Of a DNA stretch of 64,000 nt, positions 1 to 10,574 are shown piece by piece. The stretch is taken from positions 17,683,916 through 17,747,915 of the forward strand of contig NC_062998.1 in assembly GCF_023078275.1 (NCBI RefSeq), given 5' to 3'. The DNA comes from Leguminivora glycinivorella (taxonomy: Eukaryota > Arthropoda > Insecta > Lepidoptera > Tortricidae). The position numbers and the translations under genes are program-made. Numbering within the stretch: the stretch's first letter is position 1; every line of letters starts with the position of its first letter. The notes under the pieces are model-generated. The model searched no databases, had not been told where the DNA came from, and worked only from the letters and a program-made list of their open reading frames with translations.

Positions 1-587
1 TCTACATTGTCCTCGTGAAGCAATCCTTCTGCCCATTCCCACAGATGCTCGTATTTAACTAGGAAAATCCAGTTTGTTTCCTGTTTGTTAAAGTTTTACA
101 CACTCACTTTACACATTTATGAATTTTTAGCACGATTTTTCATCAGCTTGGTTCACTTTGAATTTAAATAACGTTAAAAAAGTTTCCACAGTATAATTAG
201 TAAACCATGTGATAGCTACAAAAATGCTGTAAGTACTTAATCCCGTCCTCTTGGATGACACGATCCATAAAAAGCCTGAACTTATTTCACGCAATAATAC
301 CTAGTTTCCGTGTATTTGACTAAGTAGTTGTTTTGTGTTGGCCCTGACCTATTATCAAGGCTCGGAAAATGCCCGCCATTTTGAAATCATAACCATAATT
401 TAGGACCACTAACAAAGACTTGGAATAGTGCTTACACGGTCTAGAACCGTTACATGGCATATTTAAATAGGTAAATAGGAGTCTGTCTTATGGAAAGGGG
501 ATTTTTTTCTAAATGACTGGTGGTTTTCCGAGTTTTGCCTATTATTTTGACCATGAAATAAATAGTAATCGGTGGGTGTGTGAACAG
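1..587. other. Serinc intron, nothing recognised
   Basis: AT-rich sequence upstream of the first visible Serinc exon. It is read as intron because the exon at 588 begins right after an AG in mid-protein. I see no exon, RNA gene or clear repeat in it. Confidence 0.5.
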
Positions 588-3500
588 GCGGCGTCGTTCG
601 ACAAGCAGGCCATCATTGGCATGGTGATCTGGGTGTGCAGCGTGCTGTACTCGTGCGTGCGCACTGCCTCCAACTCCTCCAAGATCACCATGTCCGAGCA
701 CATCCTCGCCAAGGAGGGCACAGGTGATTCCCTTTATACTACTCGCTTGTTTTACATGCAACCAATACTAAATTCAATTATGATTAATTACTCTATACAA
801 CTATGTACCTATATCCAAATATTTAAACGCTGACAGTTTAGCTATGTGCTTTGATTGGTTCCCGGTGGACTATCTGGTGTATAAACCAGGCAGGCAAAAC
901 ATCGGGCCGTCCCTATCGCACTTACAAATAGTGCGATAGGGACGGCCGGATGTTTTATCATTTATCGCGCGATCGGTGCAGATACCATTATGACATCCCC
1001 TTCGATTTCGTAACGCTTTGACTTTGACCAAAGCCGTTGCTCTCTGATACCCATTCATACGGGTAAGCAGTAAGCAGATGCCATTTGATGTTTGATACCT
1101 AAATATACATACCTACAGATGTAGTGCGCAGGAATTTCGTATTTTAACGGAAACGTACGAACGTGTCACGTTGTTTCAGCCAATAGCATGACAGATACGA
1201 ACGTTTCCGTAAAAATACAAAGGAATAGCTTTTCCCACTACATCTGTACTCAAATATTTAGCAAATATTGATCTCATTGTAATTTACACGAAGGAAGTAC
1301 TTTACATAACATTTCACAAAACTAGGTAAATTATTTTGAAATTAATTCAATAGCAATTTCGGTACCAGCTAATTTATTCCACAGAAGCATTAATTTATCC
1401 GCGAACTCTGTATCACGGTGTGATACTTAGCTCAAGTAATAATAGTCTGTTTTTGGTTGAGATTCTGTCAGTGTTGAAATATATACGTATTTAAAGTGAA
1501 TATTAACACAATTATCCATTCCCTGCGACGTTTGGCGCGGTTGGCGGCGGCCGCAGGGCAAGGAGGGCTCATTGCTAACGAAGGTAACATTTCCACGGTA
1601 GCTTGTGATAGACTGTGCCCCGATCCTCTCCTTCATTGTCTAAACATTCAGATATCATGTATTATATAATGCTGGTTGTTGGTGTTGCTTACTACCATGG
1701 GTACATGCATAATGGTTTGAAGGTAGTATACATTGTTTACTAAAAAAATACATATGTAAGTACATATATTTTTAAGTCTGCAATCTCATGCTTATGTGTC
1801 GCTGTTTGGAGGCACAGTGGTGGGGATTAGCAATTTTTACAATGTAGAGGCTAACAAATGGGAAGTCAGTGGTATGACGTCTCGTTGTGTTTTTTAAATT
1901 ATTATTATAATGTCTCATAATTTCCGAGGCTCACATCAGGCAACAATCGCAAGGGTTTGTGATTTGTCTTTCATCGTGACTGTAATGAATGACCTGCTTT
2001 TTATGAGGCCAGAAATGGAACAAGCCGAACGCTACACCGTACATTTGAGTCCTTACAAACTAGTACTAAAATCATGTAGTTCTAAATGTTACATTTTAAT
2101 CTTACAAGGTAAGTGAGTTAACCCGTAGATAGCAGCGTAACCCTTTGAGGTTTTTTATATACATATTATATATTACATGCATATGTTAAGTTTGTTTATT
2201 ATTACCATCAACCATATTTGTATCATTAAACCCCGAACAACAGAATAAGGCCAGTTACGTCATATCCTGTGATTTATCCTTCCATAGTAGGCTCGCAGTT
2301 CAAAATGTGTCTACTTGATGTAATGTCGATTAGTGTCTTTGTGCTTCCTAAAAAAACTTGCTCTATTAACGCAATACTCTAGTCATATTTTAAATTGGCT
2401 AGATCAAACTATCTAGTTTGATTACACAAACAATCTTGTCACTAAATTTCTCATGCCATCGCTTAATTTTTAACCGCCGCCTCAAATCTCTCAAAAAAAG
2501 GTGGTTCTCTATTCGTCTGTATTTTTTTTTAAATGTTTCTTCCTCGATATCTCCGTCGTTACTGGACCGATTTAGAAATTTTTTTTTTTGATTGAATGTA
2601 TATGCATACAGATTGGTCCCATTTTTCTCAGAACCCAGTTCTGATGATGGGATCCTGGAGAAATCGAGGGAACTCCTCAAATCTGAAAGGCATACATATG
2701 GCGATTTTTGTGTTTTTAAAGGAATAGCATGCATTTACGTACGGAACAGTGACATTTGGTGCAGTGGAACTGCTGATGATGGTCAGAACGGAACTCCTCA
2801 AATCTGAACGGCACGCTTATAGTGACTTTGGTATTTTTAAAGGAACAGCATGCACTTACGTCCAGAACAGTGACATTTGGTGCAGTGGAACTCCTGATGA
2901 TGGTCAGAATGGAACTCCTCAAATCTGAACGGCACGCTTATAGTGACTTTGGTATTTTTATAAGAACAGCATGCACTTACGTCCAGAATAGTGACATTTG
3001 GTGCAGTGGAACTGCAGATGATGGTCAGAACCGAACTCCTCAAATCTGAACGGCACACTTATAGTGACTTTGGTATTTTTATAAGAACAGCATGCATTTA
3101 AGTTCAGAACAGTAACATTTATTTAGTTATATTTGTTAAGCATATTGACTTTTCAAGTCAAATTTTGTCAAGCTTCGATTTCTTATAACCGGATTCATGA
3201 GGAATTGAGGAAACTCCTCAAACCTTAACGGTATACGTATATTGATTTTTGTTGCCATCAAATAATTAAAGCATTAAAAGCAGTTTAAAAAAATACCTAC
3301 ACATTTCTACATAATCCAACATTCGCAAGTAGCTTTCACCAGAACCCCAAAGGCGGCGGTTTTTTTTTCTTAAAAATTATATTATAAACAAGATCATGTA
3401 GTCTCGTAGCACTAAACTTGTAAACGTCAATTTATCCAGCTAATTAAAAATAGACTATGTATTAACAACGAGAGTCATAGCAAGTCAATTTGACAGCGAT

Positions 3501-5022
3501 TTTGGCAGCTCCGCTGTTGCAAATGTTATTTAAATCGTCAAATTTCTACTAAATGATAACACTTATAACATTTGCTTAAAGCTTGCGCAGGGGCTATCAA
3601 AATCATTGGCAACTTACCTCGAGTGCGTTTTCACATTATCCGATCAGATATCGTATGTAGGATAGATACCTTCATATATATTAATACATTACACATACAT
3701 ATATTAATTAAATGAATAAATAATAAATAAATATTGGGGGACACCTTACACAGATCAACCTAGCCCCAAACTAAGCAAAGCTTGTCCTATGGGCGACGAT
3801 ATACTTACTTATATATCGTCACTACTTTTTAAAAAACTTTTATCTTCGTCTGTCAATGAAAAGAAAATTGTAGTAAGTATGTATGGAATGTATATAGACT
3901 TACTGCGTTTTAACTTTGAGGAGCAGCGTAAGATACGAGATTTTTTCAAAGTAGTGACGATATATAGAAAACATCCATGACTCAGGAACAAATATTTGTG
4001 CTCATCACATAAATAAATGGCCTTACCGGGATTCGAACCCGGGACCGCGGCGCAGCAGGCAGGGTCACTACGCGCTAGGCCAGACCGGCCGTCAAATTAA
4101 AGGCGCCATCTTTGATTTTGCCTTTCACATCTTTCCTACATGCGTTATCGGATCGGTTAATGTGAAACCGCTTTGACTAACCGACGGGTGTTGATCGCTC
4201 ACTGAGCGCAGGGTATGATTCCATAGAAGGCGCGGGCGCGGACGGCGGCGAGGGCGGCGCCGCCAAGGTGTTCGACAACGAGGGCGACGGCGTGGCCTAC
4301 AACTGGACCTTCTTCCACGTCGTCTTCGCGCTGGCCACGCTCTACTCCATGATGACGCTCACCAACTGGTTCAAGTTAGTATACCTACTCTTTCTATTCA
4401 AATCATAGATGGGCCATTTTTTTTTTCAAAGTTGTCCACTCCACTTTGTAACATGGGTATTTTTTACGCGATTCATACTCAGAATCGTGAGGTCTTTCGA
4501 TCCTGAAGAAAAAAAATTGTCCCAAGATTTCCATACATTTTTCGAACCTTTCATTTCGTTACCGCCATACAAAATGTATGAAAAAATGGTAACGGAATTG
4601 GAAAAAAACCTTGGCACACTTTTTTTTCTCCTATTAGGATTGAAAGAGCTCGCGATTCTGAGTGGAAATCACATAAAAAATTCCAAATCCAAAAAAAGTG
4701 GGGTTGGACAACTTTGAAAAAAGTGGCCCAGATATAAGAATCGATTCAAATAGTCTTTAGCAACGTATTCTTTTGACAATTTCATGTACTTGTCTATAAA
4801 GCCAAGACGAGCGAGAAGACTTTATCAATGTCAGTTTGAAACAACCGACCCTTAGAAAAATATTATAAAGGACTTTGTATATCTTACAGCCCCAGCTCCC
4901 AGCTCATGAAAGAGAATGTGGCGTCCATGTGGATCAAGATGTCCTCCTCGTGGCTCTGCGTCGGGATCTACATTTGGACCATGGTCGCTCCGGCCATCTT
5001 CCCAGATCGCGACTTTAGCTAA
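588..5022 (+). CDS. Serine incorporator (Serinc/TMS1), 3' exons, 5' end outside window
   Basis: Multipass membrane protein of the Serinc/TDE1 family, associated with serine incorporation into phosphatidylserine and sphingolipids and, more recently, with lipid scrambling. Three exons are visible: 588-723, 4212-4374 and 4890-5022 (stop TAA 5020-5022). Phases join cleanly (GGCACAG|GGTAT, TTCAA|CCCC). The translation contains FDKQAIIGMVIWVCSVLYSC and SSKITMSEHIL, an acidic glycine-rich loop, then VAYNWTFFHVVFALATLYSM, the family motif MTLTNWF, MWIKMSSSWLCVGIYIWT and the typical C-terminus FPDRDFS. Three hydrophobic helices are seen, the last ones of the family's usual ten or so. Earlier exons lie before position 1. 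The exon at 4212 is much richer in G+C than the flanking introns. A MITE sits 36 bp after its donor. Family assignment is firm; which Serinc paralogue it is cannot be told. Confidence 0.93.
897..955. repeat. Short near-perfect hairpin in Serinc intron
   Basis: A 25-nt arm (897-921) pairs with 931-955 with one mismatch around a 9-nt loop. The stem contains GGCCGTCCCTATCGCAC and its complement. Probably a small palindromic MITE remnant; no target duplication is obvious. Confidence 0.7.
1115..1247. mobile_element. Small MITE, about 133 bp
   Basis: Ends are perfect inverted repeats ACAGATGTAGTG (1115-1126) and CACTACATCTGT (1236-1247). Inner segments are also complementary (AACGGAAACGTACGAACG against CGAACGTTTCCGT), so the whole unit folds. 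Flanking T/A suggests a TA target. Lies in the Serinc intron. Confidence 0.65.
2466..3372. mobile_element. Terminal-inverted-repeat element with internal 121-bp tandem repeats (copy 1)
   Basis: Left end AACCGCCGCC near 2472 and right end GGCGGCGGTT near 3352 are inverted repeats. Inside, the motif AACTCCTCAAATCTGAA recurs at 2671, 2792, 2913 and 3034, an exact 121-bp period, giving about four tandem units up to ~3120. Related copies lie at 44370-45118 and 28450-28945. The short reading frames across the units reflect the repeat and do not look like genes. Confidence 0.75.
3709..4093 (-). mobile_element. tRNA-derived SINE, family 1, interrupted by a MITE
   Basis: On the minus strand: a tRNA-like head with A-box-like and B-box (GGTTCGAATCCCGG) motifs at about 4030-4093, a body with GAGCACAAATATTTGTTCC, and a tail of ATTTATTTATT units. 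A 149-bp MITE (3814-3962) splits the body. Other copies lie at 13097, 16194, 50232 and 52579. Located in the Serinc intron just before the exon at 4212. Confidence 0.8.
3814..3962 (+). mobile_element. 145-150 bp MITE, copy 1 (inserted in SINE)
   Basis: Inverted ends TATCGTCACTACTTT / AAAGTAGTGACGATA flanked by TA on both sides, consistent with a TA-duplicating (mariner-like) non-autonomous element. The interior is unusually constant between the four copies in the window (others at 9072, 39827 and 47228). Confidence 0.8.
4411..4729. mobile_element. MITE, 319 bp, with AGAT duplication
   Basis: Ends GGGCCATTTTTTTTTTCAAA and TTTGAAAAAAGTGGCCC are inverted repeats, continuing through GTTGTCCA / TGGACAAC. 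The 4 bp AGAT occurs directly before (4407-4410) and after (4730-4733). It begins only 36 bp after the Serinc exon ending at 4374. Confidence 0.75.
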
Positions 5023-5545
5023 ACTCCACACATTTATATCTATACGATATGTTCTTATTATTTGAACAGTCACAAAAAATGTAATTGAGATGAAAACGTA
5101 TTTAGGGATCTCATCTACCAGCAATATTGATTATTATTGCTAACCCAAATCGGTAAAAATAACTTTATTTTTTTATGGAATATGTGAAATGCACATCCGT
5201 ATTTAGTTTTTGCTTTAGTGTTAATTGTAGGTACATTGTGTATTTACAGTAAATATTAATAAATAATAATTTGGATAACTAGAGAAGTCGGAAAGTGGCA
5301 ACAAGTTCATAGAGTCAGCGGTTTGGTAGCTCTAGATTGAAAAATTTTTAGTGATCTCACAAGAGTGTGAGATTATACTTTCGGCCAAATAAACAATCGC
5401 TTACGATAATAAGGGTCTATAAGCTTTACTGTGTATTGCCATTATAGTGCTAGCAAGTGCGGTGATAAATATTTTGTCTATCTTTGTAATATTGCGGTGT
5501 CTTATTTTCACGGACCTTAGTCATTCACTTTTTAACCCTAGTTAA

Positions 5546-5643
5546 CATTGGGGTAATTTCGAAGCACATAAACGCTCGGGTAATTTCGAAAGTGGAATCT
5601 TCATATGATGGAAATAATAGTGATTTTCGAAATTACCCCAGTG
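5546..5643. repeat. Hairpin with three GGGTAATTTCGAA motifs
   Basis: CATTGGGGTAATTTCGAA (5546-5563) is inverted at 5626-5643, and a direct copy of GGGTAATTTCGAA starts near 5578. Likely a small MITE. Confidence 0.6.
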
Positions 5644-6067
5644 CACCTTACCTATTAAATTGTGTTATACACGTGTTTAAAACACTTGTTAATTTTCATA
5701 CTATTATACCGCGTATATTCAGGATCATCGTTGTGTTGGTTAGAGAGCAGTTCGTGAGTGTGAAAAGAGAAGCGGCCACATATAGTAGTGTGCGTAACTA
5801 GTTACTTAGCTACTTACATAGATAAGCTTTGTGGTCAGGTGCATGTCGGATAGATCATGGCAAAAGCGACTTACGTGCTTTCTAGTAAGGTCTCTTCGCG
5901 TATGGCATTTGAGTAAATCTAGAAAGTATTTCATTTGGGAGCTGAACTTTGCGTTGTTCACACTTTAGTAAGTAATATCTAATCTATTTACTCTCACTTA
6001 AATTTAACCTCGTTTTAACCCTTTACCACATGTGACGTATGCAATATTTGTTCAAATTTGAACGGTA

Positions 6068-6345
6068 ACAGCCACAGAATTAGATTTAGATAGAAGAAAC
6101 GAGTTCATTTATTTGTATGGCGGCCGAGCGTGTCAGATTTTGTACTGAAGTTGTTACTTGCCTGTGATTTTAAATATGTCTCAGGCCCTTGAGTGTTGAT
6201 AAGTTTTATGTTGTTGCAATTAAATATCATGTAACGAGGCATTTTTAATGTTTTTGTTGACTTCAACTTACAAAAATTGACGCCCGAAAGCTGCAAGCTG
6301 CGATTAAAGACGGACAACTCAGTGGATTTCACTGAGTTCATTTGA
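6068..6345. repeat. Dispersed repeat R3, copy 1
   Basis: About 280 bp nearly identical to 18066-18312, sharing GTGTCAGATTTTGTACTGAA and GACGCCCGAAAGCTGCAAGC. The two copies differ by small indels. No coding content is recognised; element class unknown. Confidence 0.7.
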
Positions 6346-6536
6346 CACGCTAAGTAGATACGTTTGCTTGATCTATGGTTTATATGACATCTGTGGTAAC
6401 AGCTGTCAGTAGAGTAGAATTTATAACGGCCAAATATGGAACAATATGCGGTAAAGGGTTAATACTTGTAGTTCTAGCTAAACGTTTGAAGTTCTGTGTT
6501 ATCCTAGTCTCCTAAACTATAAATCTTAATTATTTC

Positions 6537-6542
6537 AATAAA
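6537..6542 (+). promoter_or_regulatory. Candidate Serinc poly(A) signal
   Basis: AATAAA on the plus strand followed about 15-30 nt on by a T-rich stretch. It is the last good signal before the convergent rumi gene. Usage is inferred. Confidence 0.4.
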
Positions 6543-6568
6543 ACTCTGTATCTACCAATGACTTGTTC

Positions 6569-6574
6569 TTTATT
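6569..6574 (-). promoter_or_regulatory. Candidate rumi poly(A) signal
   Basis: TTTATT on the plus strand reads AATAAA on the minus strand, 66-71 nt after the rumi stop codon. Cleavage 10-30 nt beyond would overlap the Serinc transcript end. Confidence 0.5.
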
Positions 6575-6639
6575 TTGTATACCTTATATTAGCCCTCATT
6601 CTCTTAGTATAGAAGATGATTCAATTCCTTATTTTATTC

Positions 6640-8728
6640 TCATGATATTTTGATCAGATCTTCATCTCTCTCAATGTTGTACTTGAGCAACTTGACATAT
6701 TTCTTCAGTAACTGTCTCCAGTAGCATTTCACATCCTTAGCAGTCAGGTTATCCCAAATAAATTGATATCCTCTTTCAGCTATCTCCTGCGCCAATGAAT
6801 CATTTTCTTGAAAGAATTTTATATATTTGGCAATTTCTGATTGGGTAGCTTTAGGGCTTAATGGCACATAGTGTACCCATGGCTTTAGAGATGGGTAGTA
6901 GAATTCCTGCCATTCGTTTCCCACGTGAAATACTAATGAGTTGCAGAGGAAGAGGTGTTTAAAACGGAAGCTCGCTGCGACACCTCTGTAGTTAAATAGA
7001 TACTTGTACTTGCAGTGGTCTTCAAAGGAAACTTCTGCGGCAGGTTCCGCGTTGAGCGTGTCCTGTAATAATATACCATGTTGTCAAACAAGCATACCTC
7101 AAATAAATTGATGTATAAAACAAGTAGTACAAAAGCAGCACTCATTCATTCAGAATATGTAAAAAAACACAATTAGTTACATACTACTTTGGATTTCCAT
7201 GCCTGATTTTTTGTATACTGGGCGTCAACAAAATTGGGTTTGGCCCTAGAAAGAAGTACAAGAGCGTCTCGTTCTTCGCTTGTCCTAGAACCTCTGAAAA
7301 AACCTTTCTGTTCTTTCATACTCCAGGGCCATCTGTAAAATTGATATATAAGCAAAGGAACATCAAGATTTAAATTTATCATTTTCAACTACCTATTAGA
7401 ATCTTATTTTAGAACACAAAATAATCATAGCATAATTTATGACAAGGATAGCAAGCTAAGCAGTTTTTAACTGATTGTAGAAGAGCTTATGTGAAACTTA
7501 AGAACAATTTTAAATAGGTATATTTTCTGGTTAGCATGTATACCTTTCAGCAGCAGCAGAGATGGATAATCTGTGTTTATCCCACCGTCCAATTCCATTA
7601 GGATATAACGCTATTGCAGGACCACCCTCCCAGAAACTCCATGCTGGATACATTATGTCATAGTAGTCTTTAGTCTGAAAATTATCATTTTTTGTCATCT
7701 GTTTCGATAACATACAGAATTATGTATTGTGCTGGCACTGGATGTATTAAGTAAAGAAAAACTAAACAAAAATTAGGACAAACATAGCTGTATGCACTCA
7801 TTACCTACATGTTACAAATAAATAGACAAATGTTACATACCTTGCTAAATGAAAATACAGGTGCCTTAACATGACCCCAAACATGGTTGACTTGAGGCCA
7901 ATCTCGAGTATTTATGGCTAGCTCCATATTTGGCAACTTTGGTGCCAGAGCTTTCAAGTAATGTTCTACACCTGAACACCTGGCTGGGAAATGGCAATCT
8001 TTTTGCCGATATAGTTTACCTTCAATGATCTGAGACAAATAACAAATCCCGTATTTTATACACCCAATGCAAACAATGTAAATATTGTATATAATAAAAA
8101 TATAGACATGTCCAAACTTTCTAACATTATGTTATTATGATAAAAACCAACCCCGCTACAATTTAATTATAAACAAAGTATGTTTCAATAAATAAAATAA
8201 TAAAAGAAATCATTATAGAAGATATCTTAAGCATCATGCGACTTGTATTGAATGACAACATATTACATACCTATTTAACACAGTTAAATGTATGTTTACT
8301 TATAAACATAATATACACATATGCTACATTGACTATTTTATTATTACCTGATATTTAGTGGCCTTTGACTGAGCGAGTGAGAACATTTCCTTCGTAATTC
8401 CATCTTCAAATGGAACTAAGTCTTGGTCAACTACAAACTTAAAACAACTACAATTTTGCCTTTCGCATGGCACATAGTCTGCAACAGCAGCTCGAATATC
8501 TCTCAAGACACTTGATGTCCATTGATTACTGTCTGTAAATAAATTATTCTGGTAAAGTTGTTAAATTATTTCGAGCACCGAGCAAATACAATACCGGCAT
8601 TAGTTCTCATTCTTACCTTTAGAATATTTATTATGGTTTTCCGAACAAGAATTGGATTTAGAACATGTCTCGTCATTGTAGGATAATGTTGCAGCAACAC
8701 ACAATATCAGAATTTGTATACTTAACAT
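6640..8728 (-). CDS. rumi: Protein O-glucosyltransferase, rumi/POGLUT1 homologue
   Basis: ER glycosyltransferase of the CAP10/GT90 family that adds glucose to serines of EGF repeats, as on Notch. Six exons (minus strand): 8617-8728, 8348-8532, 7841-8029, 7544-7674, 7188-7332 and 6640-7062, all with GT-AG borders and matching phases; about 394 aa, close to the family's usual ~390-410. The start MLSIQILILCVAATLS looks like a signal peptide; an in-frame ATG 63 bp upstream would bury it. Family blocks follow in order: NQWTSSVLRDIRAAV, CERQNCSCFKFVVDQDLVPF, YDIMYPAWSFWEGGPAIALY, GRWDKHRLSISAAAERWPW, FFRGSRTSEERDALVLLSR, QYTKNQAWKSK, YKYLFNYRGVAASFRFKHLF, FHVGNEWQEFYY, LKPWVHYVPL. The C-terminus reads RDEDLIKIS, not a KDEL-type ER retention signal, which known rumi proteins carry. 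The gene is tail-to-tail with Serinc. Confidence 0.93.
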
Positions 8729-8791
8729 CTTAAATACATAATATAAGGATTTAACGCGTCGAGTATTCAAAACACCGAAACATGAACACAA

Positions 8792-9067
8792 GCCAAGCAG
8801 ATGCAGACGAAGCTGTCAAGTGTCGATGACAGCACGTAAACGTCAAAGTCAAGATTTTTTCTGGTCAGACTAAAGTCGTAGGCAATACTGCCGTATGTTT
8901 CAATATAATTTATTTAAGGCATTGTTGTATCCGGAATTAAACCACGAGTATTTTTTAACACACGGCCGCACCGTACCTGTAAGTGCGAGCGAGAAAGGAA
9001 TAACTCTTTCTCGCTCCCACTTACAGGATTGTAATTGTTAGTAGTTAAACGTCGATACGAACTTACG
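8792..9067. other. Rumi upstream region
   Basis: Region 5' of the rumi start (its promoter is expected here or inside 8729-8900). No TATA or other core motif is convincing. Around 8960-9030 a short inverted repeat (GTAAGTGCGAGCGAGAAAGG / CTTTCTCGCTCCCACTTAC) forms a hairpin. Confidence 0.4.
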
Positions 9068-9071
9068 AACA

Positions 9072-9220
9072 TATCGTCACTACTTTTAAAAAAACTTATA
9101 TCTTCGTCTGTCAATGAAAAGAAAATTGTAGTAAGTATGTATGGAATGCATATAGACTTACTGCGTTTTAACTTTGAGGAGCAGCATGAGATACGAGATT
9201 TTTTCGAAGTAGTGACGATA
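9072..9220 (+). mobile_element. 145-150 bp MITE, copy 2
   Basis: Same element as 3814-3962, with ends TATCGTCAC and GTGACGATA and nearly identical interior. Confidence 0.8.
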
Positions 9221-9519
9221 TAATAATAGACGAACTCTACATTATCCCAAAGTTTCATCCTTGAGGAAATGAGGAAGGTCCGGCGGCTCTGAGCTCTTAG
9301 TCCATTAATACATTGGATACTAGTAGAATGCTTGTACCATGTAGGTACTGGTAGCTTATCTTTCTTGTTAGAGTCGGTCCAAGCTAACTCTGCAGATATT
9401 TTAATAGTACAAAGCGTGGCGTAGGAGTCAAAACTGATTTGAAATATAATTATAAGACGTTGTTGATAACCCTTCCACTCTGAATACTGCAGTAGTGGTA
9501 CTCTGGATACAGTGGATAG

Positions 9520-10380
9520 CATAGCTGGGCACCGTTAATCAAATAGTTAACTTCGATAATCGTTATTAATCCGTTACTTAAAAAGTTAACTTCGTTAATC
9601 GTTAAAGCGATACATTTCGGTAGATTTAACGGAAGTTAAAGTTAATCGATAATCCGTTAACACGTCATAAAAATAGGACTCCACTGTAGGTATTATGTAT
9701 TTCTATTTACTAAGTATGCACCAAAAACCATTGCACCAAACCTGTGACGCCAATCAGTAAAAAACCGAAATGTAATAATTACGGTCTCTTCGGGGTTTTA
9801 CCGCCGTTGGTTGCCTAATTCCTAGGTTTTATTTCGGGTTGGTAATTATTGGGTCATTCATGCGGTCGCGATCGTGGTGCGTCGGTTCTTCAGATTGAGA
9901 TGACAACTCGATGCAGCACAATACAGCATACTGGTAAAGTAATCTAAGGCCCGTGTCAGACTCTTAACTCGATGCGTCGGTTGCGCGATTTGTCTGTCAT
10001 GCCTGATGATTGCACTCTATTCCCAGGTTAGTGATCGATCTAGCACGCCTAATAAGATTTAGAAGATCTCGAATAAGTGATCCAAATTTAGTCGTCAATT
10101 GGTCTTTTGACTGTTTATAACCGACGCATCTGTTTTTACCGATAAAACCTAGGTTTTGCCGTACTACGGGGCTTTTACAGTAGCAGTAAGAACGTGGTTT
10201 TCGCGGCTCAGCGAGTCGCTTGGGGTGCTGGATTAACGATTAACGGACTCGATGAAATTTAACGGAAGTTAACGAATCCATTAACATTTTTTAAAGTTAA
10301 CTTAAAAGTTAATCCGTTAATCGAAATGTTAACTTCGTTAATTAACGATTAACGGATTAACGCGTTAATGCCCAGCTATG
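9520..10380. mobile_element. hAT-like non-autonomous element with perfect 8-bp duplication
   Basis: Ends CATAGCTGGGCA (9520) and TGCCCAGCTATG (10380) are exact inverted repeats, flanked by the identical 8 bp GTGGATAG at 9512-9519 and 10381-10388, the duplication length typical of hAT transposons. Both subterminal regions are dense in GTTAAC/GTTAATCG-type motifs in both orientations. No transposase frame is present in the 861 bp. Intergenic, between rumi and the IDH 3' end. Confidence 0.9.
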
Positions 10381-10574
10381 GTGGATAGATACATAGTGAA
10401 TAGGTATTGCTTTCATTGCTACAATAGTAGATAGAAAATGGTTACTTTAAGTACATACCATGAAATCGACCTAGCAACCTATTAAGTACAATTCTAAGTA
10501 GGTAACAAATCAAATCTTTTTATTACTTAGATATTTTTTGTTTTGATTTTTTTAAGTAGTAATACTACTATACC

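Larger units (their letters stand above)
5023..6560 (+). other. Serinc 3' UTR region
   Basis: No coding sequence follows the Serinc stop. AATAAA signals occur at 5258-5263, 5388-5393 and 6537-6542. The interval carries a small inverted repeat (5546-5643) and a dispersed repeat (6068-6345). If the last signal is used, the 3' UTR is about 1.5 kb and ends next to the convergent rumi gene. Confidence 0.5.

Noticed and set aside
2592..3058. Repetitive proteins on both strands with SDIWCSGTADD-type units
   Set aside because: The periodicity is the 121-bp DNA repeat (not a multiple of three), so frames change between units.
3789..3980. Repeated short frame with SSSVNEKKIVVSMYGM seen at several loci
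   Set aside because: It follows the 145-150 bp MITE; its repeated occurrence reflects transposition, and one copy is broken by indels without change of the element.
4030..4093. Possible tRNA gene (perfect B box GGTTCGAATCC)
   Set aside because: The same unit recurs with an attached body and A/T tail at 13097, 16194, 50232 and 52579; it is a SINE head, and a closed cloverleaf could not be drawn.
8729..8791. Upstream in-frame ATG adding 21 residues to rumi
   Set aside because: It would place a polar, basic stretch before the hydrophobic signal sequence; the downstream Met gives a standard signal peptide.
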